From NCBI GenBank assembly GCA_001940725.1, contig MDVR01000029.1, positions 1 through 45,382 of the forward strand: a stretch of 45,382 nucleotides of DNA, in the 5' to 3' direction. The notes under the pieces were generated by a model. That model saw only the letters and a list, made by a program, of their open reading frames with translations, searched no databases and was not told the DNA's origin. This document shows, in pieces, positions 40,291 to 45,382 of this stretch; within the stretch, counting starts at the first letter, position 1; each line of letters starts with the position of its first letter. The position numbers were made by a program, and so were the translations under genes. Source of the stretch: Candidatus Heimdallarchaeota archaeon LC_2. Its GTDB lineage: Archaea; Asgardarchaeota; Heimdallarchaeia; Heimdallarchaeales; Kariarchaeaceae.

Positions 40291-41730
40291 ATCAGATTTA
40301 TACCAATTAAAAGTGCCGTCCTGTTGATCTTGTATAGTGTATTGTTGTTTCTGAAGATGGTTTCTAATCTTATCAGAGTCTTCCATTTTATCCTCTTCCT
40401 TCAGCGATTTACGAATAGATAATAAATCATTTACATGAATAACTTCTTCCTTGGATAGTTTTGTGAATGGTATGCCAAGCACATCCATCATAATTTCAAA
40501 TTCTCTTAGATGGAGTTTAACCGAAGAAGAATCTTCTGCTTTACGCGCTTGGTCCAATCTGTTTGAAATTGTATTAATTTGTGCTATGGCTAAAGGTGTG
40601 TTTAAGTCATCAGCTAAGGCTTTATTGAATTTATCCATCAAATTTGATTTTTCATCAATTGTATTAAAGTCCAAATCTACCTCTTTTTCAACTAAGAACT
40701 GTAATGCGAAATGATAATTTCGTATTAATCTATTATATCTCTTTTTTGTGGACGATGCCTGCTTATGAGAAAAATCTCCTTGAGTTCGATAATGCAATTG
40801 AGCAAAAGTCATTCTGACAGTTCCTGGACCTACTTCATCAATGAATTTTTCCAAGGTGACGAAATTAGATTTTGATTTACTCATTTTTTCTCCATTGATA
40901 GTAATAAACGCACTGTGTAACCATATATTTGCAAATTTCTCACCTGTTGCACCCTCACTTTGAGCAATCTCATTTGTATGGTGAACTGGAATGTGATCAA
41001 TTCCACCAGCATGAATATCAACTGTATTGCCAAAATATTTCATCACCATTGATGAACATTCAAGATGCCATCCAGGATAGCCTATGCTCCACGGGCTTGT
41101 ATATTTCATAATATGTGCTTTAGGTGCTTTAATCCATAAAGCAAAATCTCCAGGATTGCGTTTGCCTTCAATAACTTCGATTCTTGCTCCCGCCTTCAGA
41201 TTACTTAAATCAAGTTTAGCAAGTTTACCATATTCTTGAAATGTAGATATGTCATAATAGACTGAACCATTTGATTCATAAGCATGCTCTTTATCCAATA
41301 ATGTTTGTACAAGATCAATCATTTCGATTACATGACCCGTTGCACGTGGTGCAATACTAGGCCGTGCGATATTTATTTTATCCATATCTCGGTAATACTC
41401 ATAGATTTTACGATCAACCAATTCCATAGGGTCTTCCTGTAGTTCTTTTGCTCGTTTTACAATCTTATCTTCTCCAGAATCTTCATCATCAGTTAAATGA
41501 CCAACATCCGTGAAATTTTGAATGTGCTTCACGCCGTAATTAAAGTGTTTAAGAGTTCTAACTAAGACATCCCATACGATGTATGTCTTGGCGTTACCTA
41601 CATGAACATCTTCATAGACCGTTTGTCCACAGGAGTAAAAATTTACTTCACCAGGTTTAATTGGAGTTAGAACTTCCTTTTTCCTTGTTAAGGTGTTAAA
41701 TAATTTAATTTTTACCAAATCTTCTTTCAT
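40285..41730 (-). CDS. cysS: Cysteinyl-tRNA synthetase
   Basis: 481 residues, the usual length for the family. It charges tRNA-Cys with cysteine using ATP in the cytoplasm. The class I signatures are present: H43-V-G-N as the HIGH motif, and K282-M-S-K-S as KMSKS. Zinc ligands are visible at Cys34 (FYSCGQTVYEDVHVG), the Cys in WHLECSSM, and the His/Glu in HHTNEIAQSE. The helical anticodon domain occupies the C-terminal ~150 residues. The start at ATG 41730 is supported by GAGGT upstream. The gene is convergent with, and overlaps by six bases, the glycosyltransferase gene, and is divergent from tfb. Confidence 0.96.
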   Translation of the reverse strand: MKEDLVKIKLFNTLTRKKEVLTPIKPGEVNFYSCGQTVYEDVHVGNAKTYIVWDVLVRTLKHFNYGVKHIQNFTDVGHLTDDEDSGEDKIVKRAKELQEDPMELVDRKIYEYYRDMDKINIARPSIAPRATGHVIEMIDLVQTLLDKEHAYESNGSVYYDISTFQEYGKLAKLDLSNLKAGARIEVIEGKRNPGDFALWIKAPKAHIMKYTSPWSIGYPGWHLECSSMVMKYFGNTVDIHAGGIDHIPVHHTNEIAQSEGATGEKFANIWLHSAFITINGEKMSKSKSNFVTLEKFIDEVGPGTVRMTFAQLHYRTQGDFSHKQASSTKKRYNRLIRNYHFALQFLVEKEVDLDFNTIDEKSNLMDKFNKALADDLNTPLAIAQINTISNRLDQARKAEDSSSVKLHLREFEIMMDVLGIPFTKLSKEEVIHVNDLLSIRKSLKEEDKMEDSDKIRNHLQKQQYTIQDQQDGTFNWYKSDL

Positions 41731-41785
41731 GTGAAATTACCTCAGTGTAACAAATTATGCAAAGACAGTTCTAGACGATTACGTG

Positions 41786-41800
41786 CCTTTAAATATATCC
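41786..41800 (-). promoter_or_regulatory. TATA-like box for cysS
   Basis: Minus strand reads GGATATATTTAAAGG, an archaeal TATA-type element about 56-70 bp upstream of the cysS ATG. It predicts a transcript start roughly 30-35 nt before the start codon, leaving room for the GAGGT ribosome site. Confidence 0.5.
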
Positions 41801-42024
41801 AGTTAAGACTCAATTTAGTTAGAGTATGAAATGAATATTTCTGAGTTAAATTATAACTCAGGATTGAAATTGGAGTTCAATAAGGAACAGTTTCAAAAAA
41901 TTTTAAAATAAATTTACGAATAGTTTACTATAAATAAGTTAGGGATTCAATTAAATTGATTAAACAGTGTATTAGACATTAATAATTAACTTTTAAAAAG
42001 GAATGGTCGAAAATTATGGAAACA

Positions 42025-42034
42025 TTTATAAATA
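42025..42034 (+). promoter_or_regulatory. TATA box for tfb
   Basis: TTTATAAATA, a near-consensus archaeal TATA element with purine-rich sequence just upstream (GGAAACA). Transcription should begin near 42057, giving a leader of about 95 nt before the GTG start. Confidence 0.55.
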
Positions 42035-42153
42035 AGTTATCTCAAAAAAAGTTGTTAAGACCGATCCAATAAAATTCCGGTCAAATTTTTTTTAATTGAA
42101 CAGGGTGGATAATTATTTCAAGAAAAGTTATTAATCAAACTAAGTCAGAATCA

Positions 42154-43086
42154 GTGGGAAAGAAAAAGACAACAGAACCTATTGTTCACAGATGCCCGGA
42201 TTGTGGTTCAAATTCTGTGATTCAAGATTATCAAAGAGGTGATACAATTTGTAGAGATTGTGGGACTGTAATTGAAGATTCTTTAATTGATGATGGACCA
42301 GAATGGAGAGCATTTACTAGTGACGAAAGATCAAAAAGATCTCGTGTTGGTAGCCCCACAACGTATACCGTTCATGATAAAGGTTTATCAACTCAAATTG
42401 GATGGGAAGATCGAGATGTTTTTGGCAAGAAGCTCAGCCCAAATCAAAGATCACAAATTTACAGATTACGTAAATGGCATATAAGAACTAGAGTTCACTC
42501 ACCAATAGATAGAAATCTCGCACATGCAATGTCTGAATTAGATCGTCTAGCATCACAACTTGGATTACCAAGATCTGTCAAAGAAACTGCTTCAGTAATT
42601 TATCGTAACGCAATTAATAGAAGACTAATAAGAGGTCGATCAATTGAGGCTATGATTGCAGCATCAGCTTATGCAGCTGCGAGACAAAGACGTGTCCCTC
42701 GAACACTGGATGAGATTGCTAGAAATTCAAGAATTACAAAGAAAGAACTTGGAAGATGTTATCGATTAATGATACATGAATTAAATTTAAAGATTCCTCT
42801 TGCTAATCCAACAGATTATATTGTAAGATTCGCAGCTGAGTTAAAAATTACTGGTTCAACTGCAAGAAAAGCCATAGATTTAGTGAATGAAGCCAAACAG
42901 AATGGTCTTACTGCTGGAAAAGATCCAACTGGATTGGCCGCAGCAGCCATTTACATAGCAGGTATTTTGGAAGGAGAACGACGAACTCAAAGAGAAATTG
43001 CAGAAACTGCTACAGTTACTGAAGTTACAGTAAGAAATAGATATAAAGAACTAGTAAGGAAATTAGAAATTTCTATAACAATCTAA
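42154..43086 (+). CDS. tfb: Transcription initiation factor B (TFIIB homologue)
   Basis: 310 residues, full length. TFB bridges TATA-bound TBP and RNA polymerase and is essential for archaeal initiation. The N-terminal zinc ribbon has Cys14, Cys17, Cys33 and Cys36 (HRCPDCG; ICRDCG). A B-reader/linker region follows (PEWRAFTSDERSKRSRVGSP). Two cyclin-like repeats come next, the first near 105-195 (DRLASQLGLPRSVKETASVI; RSIEAMIAASAYAAARQ), the second near 205-305 (DYIVRFAAELKITGSTARKA; TGLAAAAIYIAGIL). The C-terminal helix-turn-helix (TQREIAETATVTEVTVRNRY) contacts the BRE. The start is GTG at 42154; the frame is open upstream to a TGA but offers no ATG, GTG or TTG. Confidence 0.96.
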   Translation: MGKKKTTEPIVHRCPDCGSNSVIQDYQRGDTICRDCGTVIEDSLIDDGPEWRAFTSDERSKRSRVGSPTTYTVHDKGLSTQIGWEDRDVFGKKLSPNQRSQIYRLRKWHIRTRVHSPIDRNLAHAMSELDRLASQLGLPRSVKETASVIYRNAINRRLIRGRSIEAMIAASAYAAARQRRVPRTLDEIARNSRITKKELGRCYRLMIHELNLKIPLANPTDYIVRFAAELKITGSTARKAIDLVNEAKQNGLTAGKDPTGLAAAAIYIAGILEGERRTQREIAETATVTEVTVRNRYKELVRKLEISITI

Positions 43087-43112
43087 AATTTAATTCAAAA
43101 TAAATTCTTCAA

Positions 43113-43667
43113 TTATGTTGTAAGCCACTCAAAATGTCCATTTGATTGGGAATAAGCATAGCTATTTAGTAATTTTTCTTCCTGTGAGTAAATATCAAAT
43201 ATTTCGTCATATTTAATTATTTGTGAGTATCTCCTATGTTCAAACATAAGGAGGAAGAGATCTTCGTTTAAGTCTTCAGGCATTTTAAATGATGTTACCT
43301 GTGCATATTCCATCATTTTCAAAATTGGTCGGATGATATCTCGTAATTTGTAAATGATATTGTCGTGGATAATTTTAGTAAATCTAAACAATTTAACAAT
43401 TTCCTCCAATTTTTCAAATGAATTAAAAGCATTGAAAATTGATGATTTATGATACTCGTCAATAAAAAACAGGTCAGGTAAATCATTGTAGTAGAATATA
43501 GTTTTAGGAAAATTTTTGTCCATAGAATTTACATTGAGAAGAATTAATGATATCGAAACATACATAGGACGAATTGAATGGAAATACTCAACAAGAAGAT
43601 TTGTATCGGTACAATTTATGATCCTCTCTTTAAGAATTGAGTTTATATCATCATCAAGATGATTCAA
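43113..43667 (-). CDS. Unrecognised 184-residue helical protein
   Basis: Mostly helical, rich in Ile/Leu/Asp/Tyr, with no signal peptide or membrane segment. Segments such as LVEYFHSIRPMYVSISLILL and FTKIIHDNIIYKLRDIIRPI look like packed amphipathic helices. No known motif was found. It stands alone, convergent with tfb (26 bp between stops), with a 229-bp spacer upstream that contains no gene. Codon use resembles the surrounding chromosomal genes, so it is likely real. Confidence 0.6.
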   Translation of the reverse strand: MNHLDDDINSILKERIINCTDTNLLVEYFHSIRPMYVSISLILLNVNSMDKNFPKTIFYYNDLPDLFFIDEYHKSSIFNAFNSFEKLEEIVKLFRFTKIIHDNIIYKLRDIIRPILKMMEYAQVTSFKMPEDLNEDLFLLMFEHRRYSQIIKYDEIFDIYSQEEKLLNSYAYSQSNGHFEWLTT

Positions 43668-43896
43668 TTTTTCATAGTTAATGGACAGTTCCTCGATTTA
43701 AGCCATGATAACTATAGTCTTTATTCTATATTAACATGATGAGAAATTCATCAGCGTATCGAATATATTAGATGGGATCAATTCAATAAATTGTTGATTT
43801 CGCTTAGTATTAAACAAGAATTTTAATTCTTGCTCCATTTATTATCCTTAGTCACTTTACTGACTTTTAACAATTTATTGCAAAATTCAATAACAT

Positions 43897-44664
43897 TTAT
43901 TCTAAAATAAAATTAGAGAAAGTCTCAAAATTTGGGGAAACTGTATCTGGCTTGGGTAGGCCTCTAAAATCAATCGAATCAAACTTTTCTGTTATCCAGC
44001 AAGATGGAATATTTGCATTATTTGCTCCTGCTATATCGGAAGTTAAAGAATCCCCAACTACAAATGCTTCTTCATTCTTTGAGGATAGTCTCCGTAAAGC
44101 TGTTTCGAACATGACTGGTGAAGGTTTTGCATGTTCAACATCCTCAGAAGTAATTACTCCATCAACAATAGATTCTAATCCAACTTTGTTAATTCGTTTT
44201 CTTTGCACTTCACGGATCCCATTTGTCGTTATCATTATCTTATATCCTGCATTTTTTAATGATTTAATAACAGAAATGGTTGAATTTGATATTGTTGTAT
44301 TTTTAACAAAAAATTTTAGATATTTAGAATCTATAACTAAGGGGTCATCATTGAAGGGTACTTTTTCACTCATTATTTCAAATCTTCTTTTTCTAATTTC
44401 TGGAATGGACATTTTACCTTTTTCTAATAATGGCCATAATTTGTTGTTTATATCGGTATATAACTTACCTATTCCAGGGTATTGCTCTATATCTAATTGA
44501 TACCAACTAAAAAGGTCATTTAATGCTAGATTTTCACAGGTTTTATAATCAACTAAGGTATCATCAAAATCGACTAAGAGTGATCTTACTTGATTAATTA
44601 GATAATTATGAATTAAATATTTGTCAGTAAGAAAATGCATTTGATGGTAATCTAATAAATCCAA
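43897..44664 (-). CDS. HAD-superfamily hydrolase
   Basis: 255 residues from ATG at 44664; an internal Met nine residues in (MHFLTDKY) is an alternative. All four HAD motifs are visible: LLVDFDDTLVD (nucleophile Asp32, acid Asp34), IMITTNG (motif II Thr), HAKPSP (motif III Lys), and VVGDSLTSDIAGA (motif IV Asp pair). The helical cap sits between motifs I and II (residues ~45-110), as in C1-cap members such as YjjG-like nucleotidases and phosphoglycolate phosphatases. It hydrolyses a small phosphate ester; the substrate cannot be read from sequence. Divergent from the glycosylase gene. Confidence 0.9.
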   Translation of the reverse strand: MDLLDYHQMHFLTDKYLIHNYLINQVRSLLVDFDDTLVDYKTCENLALNDLFSWYQLDIEQYPGIGKLYTDINNKLWPLLEKGKMSIPEIRKRRFEIMSEKVPFNDDPLVIDSKYLKFFVKNTTISNSTISVIKSLKNAGYKIMITTNGIREVQRKRINKVGLESIVDGVITSEDVEHAKPSPVMFETALRRLSSKNEEAFVVGDSLTSDIAGANNANIPSCWITEKFDSIDFRGLPKPDTVSPNFETFSNFILE

Positions 44665-44805
44665 ATTCCATAAAGAAGCTAGTGATTAATTATTAATTAA
44701 TAGAACAATTCTGATTTATCCATATTTGTAAATATATCGAAATATTAGGTTAAGACTTGAGAACTTAAACTAACATTATTTAATAGATTTACACTTATAT
44801 CGCTT

Positions 44806-45382
44806 GTGAAAAATCTTGAAACATTACCGACTCGTCAGTTTCAAGATGAAATATTTGCATGGTGGAAAAATAATAAAAGAGAATTTCCTTGGAGACAAAC
44901 AACAAATCCATATCACATACTAGTGAGTGAAATGATGTTACAACAAACTCAAGCAACTCGAGTAGTACCCAAATACAATCTATTTATTACTGAATTTCCT
45001 GAAATGTCTGAGCTCATCAAAGCTAGTAACGCTAAAATTCTTAAGTTATGGTCTGGATTGGGATACAATAAAAGAGCATTATGGTTAAAGGAAATAACTA
45101 AATCTATTGGAAATATCAATAATTTTCCTAAATCACCAAACGAGTTGACAAATTTTAAAGGAATTGGAAGGTATACGAGTAATTCTATTCTGATTTTCGC
45201 TTTCAATTATAATTTGTGCGCTGTAGATATAAATATCAAGAAGACCCTATTAAATTTTAATTTCATTAATAGGAATACAAATGAAAATCAAATTTATGAA
45301 ATTTGTAAACAACTTTTGCCACAAGATCAATCTAGTGATTGGCATAATGCGTTGATGGACTTTGGTGCACTGAAGCTAAAGA
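44806..45382 (+). CDS. mutY: MutY-like adenine DNA glycosylase (partial, cut by right edge)
   Basis: 192 codons from GTG at 44806 to the edge. MutY removes adenine opposite 8-oxoguanine. The sequence matches MutY closely: FPWRQTTNPYHILVSEMMLQ with catalytic Glu42, GLGYNKRALWLKEI, the helix-hairpin-helix FKGIGRYTS, and catalytic Asp141 in AVDINIKK, positions within a few residues of E. coli Glu37 and Asp138. DWHNALMDFGA continues as expected before the iron-sulfur cluster cysteines, which would lie beyond the window. The possibility that it is another HhH-GPD glycosylase is small because both catalytic residues and the LQQTQ motif fit MutY. The upstream spacer (141 bp) is shared with the HAD gene. 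Confidence 0.88.
   Translation, partial: MKNLETLPTRQFQDEIFAWWKNNKREFPWRQTTNPYHILVSEMMLQQTQATRVVPKYNLFITEFPEMSELIKASNAKILKLWSGLGYNKRALWLKEITKSIGNINNFPKSPNELTNFKGIGRYTSNSILIFAFNYNLCAVDINIKKTLLNFNFINRNTNENQIYEICKQLLPQDQSSDWHNALMDFGALKLK

Larger units (their letters stand above)
41731..42153. other. 423-bp divergent promoter region of cysS and tfb
   Basis: No gene is seen. It contains a TATA-like box for each flanking gene (listed separately) and a long AT-rich centre. The ~100 bp between the tfb TATA box and its GTG start suggest a leader on that transcript. Confidence 0.6.

Noticed and set aside
43952..44500. A 182-residue plus-strand frame opposite the HAD gene
   Set aside because: Antisense shadow of a gene with all four HAD motifs.

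Overview
The window looks like a piece of an AT-rich archaeal genome, most likely from an Asgard archaeon of the Heimdallarchaeia type. The best evidence is an archaeal/eukaryotic-type transcription factor B (TFB) with its zinc ribbon and two cyclin folds. Archaeal TATA-like boxes, frequent GTG and TTG starts, and a surface protein ending in a Pro-Gly-Phe motif, a membrane segment and basic residues also fit. The taxonomic call is an inference; no rRNA or ribosomal protein gene is present.

Region 1 (about 1-16,900, minus strand) is almost entirely one giant reading frame. It starts at 16600 with a signal peptide and runs off the left edge, at least 5,530 codons. It is broken once, by an in-frame TAA at 16010-16012, after which the same frame stays open for 16 kb. 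The product is a giant exported protein rich in beta-sandwich (carbohydrate-binding/LamG-like) modules, followed by a part with hydrophobic helical segments. A roughly 160-nt stretch with several nested inverted repeats lies just upstream and could be a structured 5' leader.

Region 2 (about 16,900-27,800) is a very AT-rich accessory block that looks like a defence island. It holds two HEPN-motif proteins, a PD-(D/E)XK-like nuclease, a SAP-domain protein, a pentapeptide-repeat/TIR fusion, an OLD-family ATPase-TOPRIM nuclease and several unrecognised small genes. No complete known system is evident; the TIR and OLD genes lie next to each other on the same strand.

Region 3 (about 27,800-32,400) carries a compositionally distinct orphan gene, a headless TPR gene remnant, and a complete IS4-type insertion sequence with inverted repeats and a 4-bp target duplication. 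It also has intergenic clusters of CGAT repeats around a small winged-helix gene, and an alpha/beta hydrolase with a cysteine nucleophile.

Region 4 (about 32,400-45,382) is more ordinary chromosome: a winged-helix-like protein, an MMPL/RND membrane protein, a C-terminally anchored surface protein, a GT28-like glycosyltransferase, cysS, tfb, an unknown protein, a HAD hydrolase and a MutY-like glycosylase cut by the right edge. A seemingly exact 997-bp tandem duplication (37988-39981) has copied the promoter region and first 70% of the glycosyltransferase gene, leaving a truncated copy in front of the intact one.
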